47,718 bases of DNA from an uncultured Planctomycetaceae bacterium (GCA_937916515.1 CALFSX010000144.1:1-47718); one strand, 5' to 3'; shown: positions 24,504 to 32,945, numbered from the stretch's first letter. The notes: generated by a model from the sequence alone, not told the origin. Made by a program: numbers and translations.

Positions 24504-25994
24504 ATGCAGGACGAACTTCAGAACCTGATTCTTGCACGCCACAAGCTGCTTAGTCTGCATAGCACAGATGAGAGCGTTGAATTTCAAACGATTCTTGGCG
24601 TCGGGCAAATTGTCGAACGCAACGTGCTGGACTGGACGCAGACCAAAGGCGTCCGCATGTTTAGTCCCGATGTTCCGGAGCCGGCATCCGTGGGAGGAAC
24701 CGACAAACCGGAGCTTGCGTTGCAATATCTGCTGCGAAACCGTCGGCCTTCGATTGCCGTATTTAGAGGACTTGCGCCGTTCACGAATCAACCCGTTTTT
24801 CGGCGACTTATTAAGGACGTTCTGGAGCAGTTTGACGGTACTCGAGAATGCCTGATTCTAATGGATGACGAATCGCTGCACCCCAAAGTGCAGCGGTTGG
24901 CTGTTCCGTGGCGTCCGGGACTTCCCGATAAAGACGAACTGGCCCGGTTGGTGAAGGACACGTATCGCGATATCAAACGTACTTGTGCCAACAGCGTTGT
25001 TTCAGAACTTCGCAATGCAGAATTTGAACAACTGGTGCTGAACCTGCGAGGACTCACCAGGTCGGAAGCGATTCGCGTTGTTGAATCGGTCATCCTTGAC
25101 GACGGCAAGCTTTCATCCAGCGACTTGCAGGGAGTGATTGAAGCGAAGCGGCGATTGCTGGAGTCTTCCGGAGCTTTGGAATCGATTCCGATCGATTTCG
25201 AAATCAGCGAAGTGGGCGGGCTGCGAGGCCTGAAGAAGTGGCTGGCAGAACGTCGCGGCGGATTCACAGAAAAGGCTCGCGAATTCGGCATCGACCCACC
25301 TCGAGGCGTACTGATGCTGGGAGTTCCCGGTTGCGGAAAAAGTCTCTGTGCAAAAGCTGTTGCTGCCGACTGGGGGATGCCGCTGCTAAGACTTGATCCG
25401 GGAGTTCTTTATCAGAAGTTTGTTGGAGAAAGCGAAAGCCAGCTTCGACAAGCCATCCAACAGGCAGAAGCGATGGCTCCGGTTGTGTTGTGGATCGACG
25501 AAATCGAAAAAGCGTTTGCATCAGCCTCCAGTTCGTCAGCCGATGGCGGACTTTCGCAACGCATGTTTGGCACGCTGCTGTCCTGGATGCAGGACCACAA
25601 AGAACCCATCTTTATGGTCGCGACCGCAAACGACATTTCGTCTCTGCCTCCCGAATTAATGCGCAAAGGACGGTTTGATGAAGTGTTCTTTATCGATCTG
25701 CCATCTGTGGATGCTCGGCGACAGATCTTCGAAATCCATTTGAAACGCAAGAAACGTAATCCGGCAGAATTTCGTATCGACGAACTGGCGGATGCTTCCA
25801 AAGATTTGACAGGTTCAGAAATTCAGCAGGCCATTATGTCGGGGCTGTTCCACGCTTATGCGGGCAGTCGACAGCTGCAAACGGAAGACATTCTGAAAGC
25901 AATTGGCGAAACGAATCCGTTGTCCAGCCTGATGAGGGAAAGAATTGACAACCTGCGAACCTGGGCCACCAGTCGTTGCGTCGCCGCCGATTAG
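24504..25994 (+). CDS. Ycf46-like AAA+ ATPase
   Basis: About 496 aa from the ATG at 24504 (MQDELQNLILARHKLL); the frame is open from 24417. The N-terminal ~240 residues form the domain seen in Ycf46-type proteins (RHKLLSLHSTDE; VERNVLDWTQTKGVRMF; PSIAVFRGLAPF). The AAA module has EVGGLRGLKKWL, Walker A GVPGCGKS (K279), FVGESESQLRQAI, Walker B VLWIDEIEKAF (D332, E333), sensor VATANDISSLPPELMRKGRFDE with the Arg finger, and a C-terminal lid. Ycf46 is known from cyanobacteria and plastids with a suggested role in CO2 and photosynthesis regulation; its role in non-phototrophs is not established. It is an orphan, preceded by a 10-bp inverted repeat. Confidence 0.87.
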   Translation: MQDELQNLILARHKLLSLHSTDESVEFQTILGVGQIVERNVLDWTQTKGVRMFSPDVPEPASVGGTDKPELALQYLLRNRRPSIAVFRGLAPFTNQPVFRRLIKDVLEQFDGTRECLILMDDESLHPKVQRLAVPWRPGLPDKDELARLVKDTYRDIKRTCANSVVSELRNAEFEQLVLNLRGLTRSEAIRVVESVILDDGKLSSSDLQGVIEAKRRLLESSGALESIPIDFEISEVGGLRGLKKWLAERRGGFTEKAREFGIDPPRGVLMLGVPGCGKSLCAKAVAADWGMPLLRLDPGVLYQKFVGESESQLRQAIQQAEAMAPVVLWIDEIEKAFASASSSSADGGLSQRMFGTLLSWMQDHKEPIFMVATANDISSLPPELMRKGRFDEVFFIDLPSVDARRQIFEIHLKRKKRNPAEFRIDELADASKDLTGSEIQQAIMSGLFHAYAGSRQLQTEDILKAIGETNPLSSLMRERIDNLRTWATSRCVAAD

Positions 25995-26085
25995 TAAACG
26001 TATTCCGGAAGCTGCCACGCAGAATCGCAGTGAAAAACGCCTTACTCTAATGAAACAGGTGGGATGTTGACTTCGAACAAAATTG

Positions 26086-26550
26086 CTATTCGTTCGGACT
26101 GACCGAATCTGTTGTGACAGCTTCTACGTTTTCCTTGTCCTTTTCAGCCTGAATGGGCACCTGAGGCCTCGCGTTAAGCAGTGTGCCCAGCAAAAGCGTG
26201 CCGAAAACTCCCATTAGTAAGCTGCCAGACAATGCCGTTCCGACGGATGCCAGTGCGCGTGGGCGGTTCGGCTGAACAAGTCCGATCAAACACAGAACAA
26301 ACGCGACAAACGACAGCACCGCTGTCGAACAGCCCAAAATCAATAGACGCAGTTGATCCGGGCTGCCGGTCTCCAGCAGCTTAAATTCCGAAATTTCTGC
26401 CGGCATCTGGTCTGCCATCGAAAACATCAACGCACACATGGCAGTCGACGCAAAGGCCAGCACAGCTCCGATCACCGCCACTGTGTTGGGCGCTGATTCT
26501 GGAAGACTGGATTCATGGTTTGAATCATTCTTTTCGATGCTTGAAGACAT
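26086..26550 (-). CDS. Small membrane protein, three predicted transmembrane helices
   Basis: A 154-aa protein with a hydrophilic N-terminus, then hydrophobic helices at about 23-45 (NTVAVIGAVLAFASTAMCAL), 70-92 (LILGCSTAVLSFVAFVLCLI) and 100-125 (LASVGTALSGSLLMGVFGTL), and a charged C-terminal tail. The composition suits an inner-membrane protein of unknown function. It is convergent with the Ycf46-like gene, with about 90 nt between the stops. No family is recognised. Confidence 0.65.
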   Translation of the reverse strand: MSSSIEKNDSNHESSLPESAPNTVAVIGAVLAFASTAMCALMFSMADQMPAEISEFKLLETGSPDQLRLLILGCSTAVLSFVAFVLCLIGLVQPNRPRALASVGTALSGSLLMGVFGTLLLGTLLNARPQVPIQAEKDKENVEAVTTDSVSPNE

Positions 26551-27106
26551 GCCGCCATGTTACTCGTCTTCCCGTGCCGTTTTGTAGGCAGTCAGTGCCG
26601 AAACCACTCGAATCGTTGAACTCCGCGTCACAATTCTCCTCGTTTCCTGTCACAGCCAAGACAATAAACGGAGGTGTCGTATATGTAGGCGGCGACATGC
26701 AACTTCCCATTGCCAGTTGCTAAATAGCGGTGATGTCGGTGGCAGAAGGAAACACAGCAAGTGCTAGCCACAGATGAAACACAGATTTACACAGATGGTT
26801 GATTTGCCGGAGTCAAATGTGACACCAGATTTTCATCTTTGAACATCTGCGTTTCATCTGTGGCCCCGAACTCATCGATTCCACGGTTCCCAACAACATC
26901 GGAAAGTAATGCGAGGGCAAGGTCGCATGCTTTCTGAGGGCGGCCGGAGCGGCTGAGGCGATGCAACTTTCTATGTGGTTCATCGTTGCTCGGCAGCAAA
27001 TCGCAGGCGGAGGCCCTGTTGATTTGCTATCATTCTAATTCGAAGCCACTTACGCGTCGAGAAGTTTGTTCAGCCGCCCACTTCACCAGCCTTGAGGAGC
27101 CCAAAG
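26551..27106. other. Intergenic region with a CACAGATG-type inverted repeat
   Basis: No gene is supported here; a 70-codon minus frame at 26787-26999 has no motif. The notable structure is the inverted repeat at 26767-26864, given as its own entry. The promoter of the beta-propeller gene should lie near the right end. Confidence 0.5.
26767..26864. repeat. Inverted repeat of the CCACAGATGAAACACAGAT type
   Basis: GCCACAGATGAAACACAGAT (26767-26786) is mirrored at 26845-26864 with 19 of 20 positions complementary; the spacer is 58 nt. A further ACACAGATG unit follows the left arm (26789-26797). Motifs of this kind (CCACAGATGaaCACAGAT) are known as dispersed intergenic repeats in several bacterial phyla. 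No transposase is associated. Confidence 0.7.
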
Positions 27107-28378
27107 GTGATTGCACGTTCGATCATTTGCATCGCGATATTTCTTGTTGCTCTGCTGAACTCTTCAATACCAACAAGTTCATTGCAAGCCGACGACTGGC
27201 CGCAGATTCTGGGACCTGCCAGAGACGGTATCGCAAACGGCGAAAGCCTGCTGCCTCGCTGGCCAGCTGGTGGCCCGGAAGAATTGTGGACACGACCGGT
27301 CGGTGAAGGATTTGCAGGAGTTGCCGTCAAAGGGAATTCCGTGATCTTGTTTCACCGTAAAGGCAACGAAGAAATTGTTGATGCGTTAACGGCTGATACC
27401 GGCAAGGCTCAGTGGACATCATCCAGCACGTGCAGCTATCGAGGCGGAATTTCCAGCGACACAGGGCCACGTTGCGTGCCGTTGGTGACTGATAATCGAG
27501 TGGTTGTGTATGGCGTTGAAGGCATGCTTCGTTGTCTGAATTTCGCCGATGGAAAAGAAATCTGGGAACGCGATACGTGGACAGACTTCGGAGCACCGGA
27601 AGGGTATTTCGGAGCGGGCAGCACACCTGTTGTTGTTGGCGATAAAGTGATCGTGAACGTTGGAGGTCGAACAAACGCAGCCGTGGTCGCATTCTCTTTG
27701 GAGACCGGGAAAACTCTTTGGCAGAACTTCGATGACACAGCCAGCTATTCATCACCCGTTGCAGCTTCCATCGACGGAACCGAACACGTTTTTGTGGTGA
27801 CTCGCCTGAACGTCGTTTCACTAAATCCGGCAGACGGCAGTCTTCGATTTCAATTCCCGTTCGGCATGCGTGGTCCAACAGTTAACGGAGCCACTCCGGT
27901 TGTTGTGAAAGACCACCTGTTTGTCAGTTCCAGTTATCGAGTCGGCAGTGTTTGGGCAAAGATTTCAGACGCCTCCAGTTTGAATGTGGCCAGTGGTGAA
28001 GACCTGTTGGCGACTCAATATGCGACCCCCATCAAATACAAAGACGTGTTGTTTGCCGTAGATGGACGACAGGATAGCGGCACCGCCACGATAAAGTGTA
28101 TTGATCCGATCGCCCAGAAAGTACTTTGGAAACGTGGGGACTTTGATTACGGGACAATGCTGCGAGTTAACGATGATTTGCTGTTTTTGTCGTGCGGCGG
28201 CGAACTGATTCGACTTTCTGCCGACTTGCAGAAGTATCAGGAAATCCATCGCAGCACGGTTCTTGCCGACACTCCTCAAGGCTATCGGTTGCCGGCAATC
28301 AGCAATGGTCGCCTGTTTGTACGCGACAACGACGTGCTTAAATGCCTGAGGGTCGGCAAGACGGTCGTTGCCAAATAA
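27107..28378 (+). CDS. Exported PQQ-like beta-propeller repeat protein
   Basis: About 423 aa from the GTG at 27107, chosen because AGGAG sits 8 nt upstream; a TTG at 27092 is also in frame. Signal peptide: IICIAIFLVALLNSS, cleavage near LQAD. The remainder is a WD/PQQ-type propeller. It has DDWPQILGPARDGIANGESL at the start, recurrent blade motifs (ADTGKAQW, ADGKEIWERD, LETGKTLWQNF, ADGSLRFQF, IDPIAQKVLWKRG) and alternating VVVGDKVIVNVGG strands. Such outer-membrane or periplasmic propellers are abundant in planctomycetes; they lack the PQQ dehydrogenase catalytic residues and are generally treated as binding or structural proteins. The MoxR ATPase follows on the same strand after 180 nt. Confidence 0.85.
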   Translation: MIARSIICIAIFLVALLNSSIPTSSLQADDWPQILGPARDGIANGESLLPRWPAGGPEELWTRPVGEGFAGVAVKGNSVILFHRKGNEEIVDALTADTGKAQWTSSSTCSYRGGISSDTGPRCVPLVTDNRVVVYGVEGMLRCLNFADGKEIWERDTWTDFGAPEGYFGAGSTPVVVGDKVIVNVGGRTNAAVVAFSLETGKTLWQNFDDTASYSSPVAASIDGTEHVFVVTRLNVVSLNPADGSLRFQFPFGMRGPTVNGATPVVVKDHLFVSSSYRVGSVWAKISDASSLNVASGEDLLATQYATPIKYKDVLFAVDGRQDSGTATIKCIDPIAQKVLWKRGDFDYGTMLRVNDDLLFLSCGGELIRLSADLQKYQEIHRSTVLADTPQGYRLPAISNGRLFVRDNDVLKCLRVGKTVVAK

Positions 28379-28558
28379 TGTGACATCATTCTCTGCGTGG
28401 GTCTCCGGTTTCCTGAGGAAACGAGCAAAACGCTTGCCATGAGGCAGTTCAATAGATCCGCCGTTCATCTGCCGCTATCATTCTGCTGCGACAAACTGAA
28501 TCAGAGCATTCAGGCCATATTGGCTTCTTAAACCACAGTTGAATCCAGGGACGTAACG

Positions 28559-29575
28559 TTGGCTGACAAACGCGACTTCGAAGAATTCCTGACAAAGTTC
28601 CGCAAGCACCACGAAGTGATGGTGGAGGAGCTTCACAAAGTGGTGATCGGCCAGGACGCCGTCATTGATCAGATTTTGGCCGCTATCTTCACGGGAGGGC
28701 ATTGCCTGCTGGTCGGTGTGCCCGGGCTGGCGAAGACTCTGGTGGTCAGCACGATTGCCAAACTGCTGGACGTGGAATTCCGCCGCATTCAGTTCACGCC
28801 GGACTTGATGCCGTCAGACATTACCGGCACTAACGTGTTGGAGGAAACAGAACAGGGACGTCGTGAGTTCCGCTTTGTGGAAGGCCCCGTGTTTACCAAC
28901 GTGCTGTTGGCCGACGAAATTAACCGGACTCCGCCAAAAACACAGGCCGCTTTGCTGCAGGCGATGCAGGAAAAAGAAGTCACTGTCGGGCAGAAAACCT
29001 ACAATCTGCCGGAACCGTTTTTCGTCATCGCAACTCAGAATCCGATTGAGCAGGAAGGCACGTATCCTTTGCCGGAAGCTCAACTTGACCGCTTCATGTT
29101 CAACGTGAAAGTCGACTATCCAACGCTGGACGAAGAGGAACGCATTCTGGAAGCCACCACCACCGGCGAACGAGCTGAAGTTCGCACAGTGCTGACGGCG
29201 AAAGCGATTTTGTACCTGCAAAAACAAATCCGCCAGATTGTCGCGTCCCCTTTGATTATCAGCTATGTAACTCGACTTGTGCGAGCGACTCGCCCCAACG
29301 ATGAAGCGTCGCCGGACTTTGTAAAGAAACTGGTTGATTGGGGGGCTGGCCCCAGAGCCGGGCAATACCTGATTGCGGGCGCCAAGGCGATGGCCGCTAT
29401 GGACGGTCGGCCCAATGTCACAATTGCTGACGTTCGAAAAGTCGCCATTCCCGTGCTGCGACATCGAGTCTCCACGAATTTTCAGGCTCAGGCAGAAGGT
29501 ATGGCGTCAGAAGACATCATTCAGAAGCTGGTCAACGAAGTTCCGGAACCGAATATTCCAAAGTACGACAAATAG
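28559..29575 (+). CDS. MoxR-family AAA+ ATPase
   Basis: A 338-aa protein with Walker A GVPGLAKT (K59), VEGPVFTNVLLADEINRTPP as Walker B region, QEKEVTVGQKTYNLPEPFFV, sensor ATQNPIEQEGTYPLPEAQLD and the C-terminal lid with GAGPRAGQYLI. MoxR ATPases act as chaperones, usually beside DUF58 and von Willebrand factor A genes that they serve. None of these partners follows; repeat-rich DNA comes directly after the stop. The proposed start is the TTG at 28559 with AGGGA about 8 nt upstream; no ATG gives a complete N-terminus. Confidence 0.92.
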   Translation: MADKRDFEEFLTKFRKHHEVMVEELHKVVIGQDAVIDQILAAIFTGGHCLLVGVPGLAKTLVVSTIAKLLDVEFRRIQFTPDLMPSDITGTNVLEETEQGRREFRFVEGPVFTNVLLADEINRTPPKTQAALLQAMQEKEVTVGQKTYNLPEPFFVIATQNPIEQEGTYPLPEAQLDRFMFNVKVDYPTLDEEERILEATTTGERAEVRTVLTAKAILYLQKQIRQIVASPLIISYVTRLVRATRPNDEASPDFVKKLVDWGAGPRAGQYLIAGAKAMAAMDGRPNVTIADVRKVAIPVLRHRVSTNFQAQAEGMASEDIIQKLVNEVPEPNIPKYDK

Positions 29576-29629
29576 CCACCTGACCTCGCCATTACCAAAC
29601 AGGGGTGTCATTGAACCCGGCGATGTCGA

Positions 29630-29778
29630 GTTAGAGTCTTGCTTAAAATGATGCGCGCACGGTGCGGGAATGTTGGCCGTAGCGACAACGAAGCGGCTCG
29701 GCGGTTAGAAGGCTCCATTTCTTGCGACGATCCACGCCACAGGGGCAAGGGCGAACCCCAACGCCGTGAAGGGATTTC
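29630..29778 (+). repeat. Interspersed repeat family R1, copy 3
   Basis: Left arm GTTAGAGTCTTGCTTAAAA (29630-29648), hairpin GCGCACGGTGCG, core variant GCGACAACGAAGCGGCTCGG (from about 29682), TTCTTGCGACGATCCACGCC, and a degenerate terminal hairpin (CAAGGGCGAACCCC). It lies 55 nt downstream of the MoxR gene. Confidence 0.75.
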
Positions 29779-29851
29779 AGGTAGTGATTTTGGGGGTCAC
29801 CATGTAAATCGTCGTCCGCGAGGGTGATTCCGTCCTGAAGAGTTGCCGTCA

Positions 29852-29949
29852 CCGACCTTGCGTCGGATGGAGCAGCGACTTCTTGGCTACGGCGCGGGAA
29901 TTCCCGATGCAGTAGTTTGAAAGTCTGACTACCTCCGACACAAGGTCGG
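29852..29949. repeat. Pair of CCGAC/CAAGGTCGG palindromes in opposite orientation
   Basis: CCGACCTTGCGTCGG (29852-29866) and CCGACACAAGGTCGG (29935-29949) are nearly reverse complements of each other and are each self-complementary at their ends. The second extends to an 8-bp perfect hairpin CCTCCGAC/GTCGGAGG (29932-29952). They sit between two R1 copies and look like another short repeat unit. Confidence 0.55.
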
Positions 29950-30075
29950 AGGAGAGTTGACTCAAAATTCTCGACCAAACGTCAGCAGGCTTGCCTGTTT
30001 CATAGTAGTTTGGCGTACCTCAACTGTGGCGAACCTATCCCGCAAACAGTCACAGATCAAAATCCCATCACGGCG

Positions 30076-30183
30076 TTGGGCGAAGCCCTTGTTCGTAGCG
30101 ACAACGGAGCGGCTCGGCGGTTCGAAGGTTCCACGTGTTGCGACGACCCACGCCACAGAGTCAAGGGCGAAGCCCTTGTTAGT
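30076..30183 (+). repeat. Interspersed repeat family R1, copy 4, overlapping a stop codon
   Basis: It begins with a terminal-hairpin module (GGGCGAAGCCCTTGTT), followed by the core GCGACAACGGAGCGGCTCGG (from 30098), GTTCCACGTGTTGCGACGAC, CCACGCCACAGAGT, and a second terminal hairpin CAAGGGCGAAGCCCTTG (30162-30178) with TTAG after it. The TTA at 30179-30181 is the reverse complement of the TAA stop of the minus-strand BBP7 gene. Confidence 0.8.
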
Positions 30184-31492
30184 ACTGAAACAGCAGACCT
30201 ATGTTCCATGTCTGCAACATGAAGTCGTTGCTGGATTTCTTTAGTCGTGGCTGTTGAGGGGATCCGTTCCACGCAATCGATTCGGCTGGGCGGCTGAGGC
30301 TTTCAATCGCCAGCAGCGACCAGCCAACTCGTAATGCCAACGAGTTTTTGCCGCTGAAGGTTCCGTAACGCTTTAGCAGTCCCATCAGTTCAATGTCGGC
30401 GTAAATGTTCTGTTCGAAAAAGCCAGTGCCGTAAGAACGAGACCGGTTACTGGTCACTGTCAGTGTCTGATCAAATCCTGGAGCTAGCCCGTTGCCAATT
30501 CCCTGGCCGATCAGGGTCTGCTGTGTATCCGCGAATAATCCACCAACACGTGAATTCGAACTAAGGCGAAAACGTTTTCCCGTTGTGGCAAGGTTTACTC
30601 CAAAACACGGCCCGAAGAACCAACTATCTGAAGCAACGGCCAGACTCGATTGATACGGTGGCACTGCGGCGACGGGAGGCGTGAGCGATGATTCCACTGG
30701 AAGGCCGTTTGCTTGCTGAGTGTATGACAGACCACTGTGAGCTCCCGCAAAGTTGAACGTTTCATCGATGTCGATGTAGCGAACGCCGACCGTGGGTTGC
30801 ACCAGAATGGTTCCCATGTAGCCGCCGTATGGCGTGTAATCTGCACCCAACCCATACATACTGGTATTAAGCGCAACGCGAAAGTACTGATCGTAAGGCA
30901 CAGCATATCCACCGGCCCCATCGCTTAAAGGAAGCGCGGCGGTTACGCGCACGGTCGTGGGGTCAGCTCCAGCGTCGAATCCGCCCAGTCCGCGCTGCCA
31001 TGATCGCCCGGTGTCGCCAAACCAGAAGCCGTTGACTTCCAGGCCTGAGTTCTGCTGGCCTCGATAATTCAGCCGGTACTTCATTCCCGTATGAATCGAA
31101 TCGGAAACCTGCTGGCCTACAAGGCCCGGTTCAAGCGCGGTTCCGCCGACATGAGTTCCTTCAATCGCACCAAGATCGACCGACTTAAATCCGCCGCTGA
31201 CGCTTTGAGGTGCATTTCGTGCTCCCACTAAAACGTTGGAATCATCGATTTTGGCAAAAATTGCTTCTACAGAAAGCGACAGGCTGCCCACTGATTGTTG
31301 ACCGTTGCGTTGCTGCGGGTTATCGGCAAAGGCCTCGCTGGTGAAGGAAACTGGTTCAGCTGAAATTACAGCATCTGTGGTTGACTGTGCGATCACAGAT
31401 GTATGGGCGCCCAGCAACAGTAATCCCGCTGCAATGCATCGAATTTTGTTCAGTTGAGGCAACGTGACTTGGCAAGGTAGTAGCGACATCAT
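30179..31492 (-). CDS. BBP7-type outer-membrane beta-barrel protein
   Basis: About 437 aa from the ATG at 31492, chosen because GGAAGG lies about 8 nt upstream and a signal peptide follows (CIAAGLLLLGAHTSVIAQ). The frame itself is open from 31606. The remainder is beta-rich, with features of the planctomycete BBP7 barrel family: GMKYRLNYRGQQNSGLEVNG, GFWFGDTGRSWQRG, PTVGVRYIDIDETFNF, FFGPCFGVNLATTGKRFRL and LALRVGWSLLAIESLSRP. It ends in an aromatic residue (LLFQY), as is usual for outer-membrane barrels. Its TAA stop lies in the terminal hairpin region of repeat copy 4. It probably acts as an outer-membrane porin-like or structural protein. Confidence 0.78.
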   Translation of the reverse strand: MMSLLPCQVTLPQLNKIRCIAAGLLLLGAHTSVIAQSTTDAVISAEPVSFTSEAFADNPQQRNGQQSVGSLSLSVEAIFAKIDDSNVLVGARNAPQSVSGGFKSVDLGAIEGTHVGGTALEPGLVGQQVSDSIHTGMKYRLNYRGQQNSGLEVNGFWFGDTGRSWQRGLGGFDAGADPTTVRVTAALPLSDGAGGYAVPYDQYFRVALNTSMYGLGADYTPYGGYMGTILVQPTVGVRYIDIDETFNFAGAHSGLSYTQQANGLPVESSLTPPVAAVPPYQSSLAVASDSWFFGPCFGVNLATTGKRFRLSSNSRVGGLFADTQQTLIGQGIGNGLAPGFDQTLTVTSNRSRSYGTGFFEQNIYADIELMGLLKRYGTFSGKNSLALRVGWSLLAIESLSRPAESIAWNGSPQQPRLKKSSNDFMLQTWNIGLLFQY

Positions 31493-32093
31493 GTCGGCCT
31501 TCCGGTCTTTGAATTCATCAACATTTCGCTGCTGCATCATGCGTAGCGATGGGGACCCGCTGTTCGAAATTGCAATTGGTGTTTGCTGGTTTTGATAACC
31601 ATGCATGTCAGATCGACGGGGCCGCCTGCTGGCCTGAGTACAGCCACGACGACCGCGTATTGTGTTGATCGCAACAGTGTGAACGTTTGGTGAGTCTTTA
31701 GGGGGTGATTCAGGGGAAAGGCGTCTTGCATTTCAGCTCGACTGATGGTTTTCGATCACCAATAATTGGACTGTTGGCAGGATAGATGGATGAATTTGAT
31801 AATACGGTTTGGGCAATGCTGTGGCTCAAAGTGAATCGGTGCCGAAGCGAGGCTGTCAGTCGCGGATTTTGCGGCTTAGCGGTGTGGTGGATTGTCCTCG
31901 CCATAACAGACGCCTGTCATCACAGGCAGACATTTCCGCGAATTACCGGATGGACATTTACGGGATTCAGCACATGTGAAATGACATTGGTTCTTTATGA
32001 ATCTATGCTCTGCGGTGTGGCTTAGTGTTATGGTGACGCTGGTCTCTGCTTGTGTGCCGATTTTCATTCAATTGTTTAACATAAGTCCCCTCC
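31493..32093. other. Divergent intergenic region
   Basis: This separates the minus-strand BBP7 gene from the plus-strand hypothetical gene at 32094. The frames on either strand (for example a 79-codon plus frame at 31786) lack motifs. A small hairpin GCCTGTCATCACAGGC (31910-31925) is visible; otherwise no structure was noticed. Confidence 0.4.
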
Positions 32094-32696
32094 ATGTCGT
32101 CGAAGTTCTGGAATGAGTTTGCCAAACGCGCGGAAACTATCGAACAGGCGTTGCTGAATCGTGATGCCTCGGTGTTGTCAAAGTTGGCCGACGACCTGCA
32201 ACAGCAACTGTGGGACGTCGATAAGCGGCTGAACATTAACGTGTCCGGCCCGGAGCCATTTCAGTTAGGAATCTTGCCGCTTCCGGGGGCGGAATCAGCT
32301 GCAGGAAAATTTGTGTCTGGTCAACAGGCACCGCGGCACTGGGAGGTGGTTGTTGGGTTGCCGGAACTGGACGATCTTGAATCCGTTTTGATTCAGGATG
32401 ACCTTGGTGACACGCTGGAAGTGCAATATTCCGACGTGGAGGTCAAGGTTCTTCCACCGACTGAACGAGGCGTTTCGATCGTGCTTTCGTTGCTTGAAGA
32501 TTTCGATCCGGAAGGATCGCGCAAGCACCTTTATCAGGCAGCGGCGGACAACATAGTGAATACGCTGCTGGGCGGATTTCCACCAGAACTGGCGCAGGTT
32601 TTGATTCTTCCCCGGTCAGTCACAGGCCGATTCTCTCCAGCAGAAACGCTGCGACAACAGTGGCTTGATGTCACGCAGCAGTCCAGGAAATCCTAA
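32094..32696 (+). CDS. Conserved-looking hypothetical cytoplasmic protein
   Basis: A 200-aa acidic protein, MSSKFWNEFAKRAETIEQAL and on, with no signal peptide or transmembrane helix. The N-terminal helix looks coiled-coil-like (LSKLADDLQQQLWDVDKRL). It continues with a beta-rich central part (HWEVVVGLPELDDLESVLIQ; LEVQYSDVEVKVLPPTERG) and a helical C-terminus (RKHLYQAAADNIVNTLLGGF). It is not recognised; codon use and composition are those of a real gene. The TAA stop (32694-32696) falls inside the CTAACAAGGGCTTCGCCC end of repeat copy 5. Confidence 0.7.
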   Translation: MSSKFWNEFAKRAETIEQALLNRDASVLSKLADDLQQQLWDVDKRLNINVSGPEPFQLGILPLPGAESAAGKFVSGQQAPRHWEVVVGLPELDDLESVLIQDDLGDTLEVQYSDVEVKVLPPTERGVSIVLSLLEDFDPEGSRKHLYQAAADNIVNTLLGGFPPELAQVLILPRSVTGRFSPAETLRQQWLDVTQQSRKS

Positions 32697-32945
32697 CAAG
32701 GGCTTCGCCCTTGACCCAGTGGCGTGGCACGCAGAAACAGGTGGAAAGTGCGAATCGCCGAGCCGCTCCGTTGTCGCTACGGCCAACATGCGCGGATCAT
32801 TTTATACGTTGCGCGTCGGGAAATGATGTGTTTCCCGTTTAACCCGACTCGTAGAGGAGGACTTCGGTCCATTGCTGTCGACCTCCTCTGCGAGTCGGGT
32901 TAAACGAATCAAGTTATGCCGCGTGGGGTATAAGTAAGACTCTAA
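32693..32945 (-). repeat. Interspersed repeat family R1, copy 5, split by an insertion
   Basis: On the minus strand the copy reads left arm GTTAGAGTCTTACTTA (32945-32930), insertion, AAAATGATCCGCGCATG, core GCGACAACGGAGCGG, CTCGGCGATTCG, CCACGCCACTGGGT, and terminal hairpin CAAGGGCGAAGCCCTTG with TTAG. The stop codon of the plus-strand gene at 32094 lies in its terminal CTAAC. Confidence 0.8.
32805..32932. mobile_element. 128-bp MITE-like insertion inside repeat copy 5
   Basis: It interrupts the R1 left arm between ATCATTTTA and AGTAAGAC, which are contiguous in copy 2. TATAC (32803-32807) and GTATA (32928-32932) flank it as inverted ends, which fits a TA target duplication. Inside are a 7-bp hairpin CGGGAAA/TTTCCCG (32817-32837) and a 24-bp stem (32837-32860 against 32882-32905, one G:U) with a 21-nt loop. 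There is no coding capacity. Confidence 0.6.
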
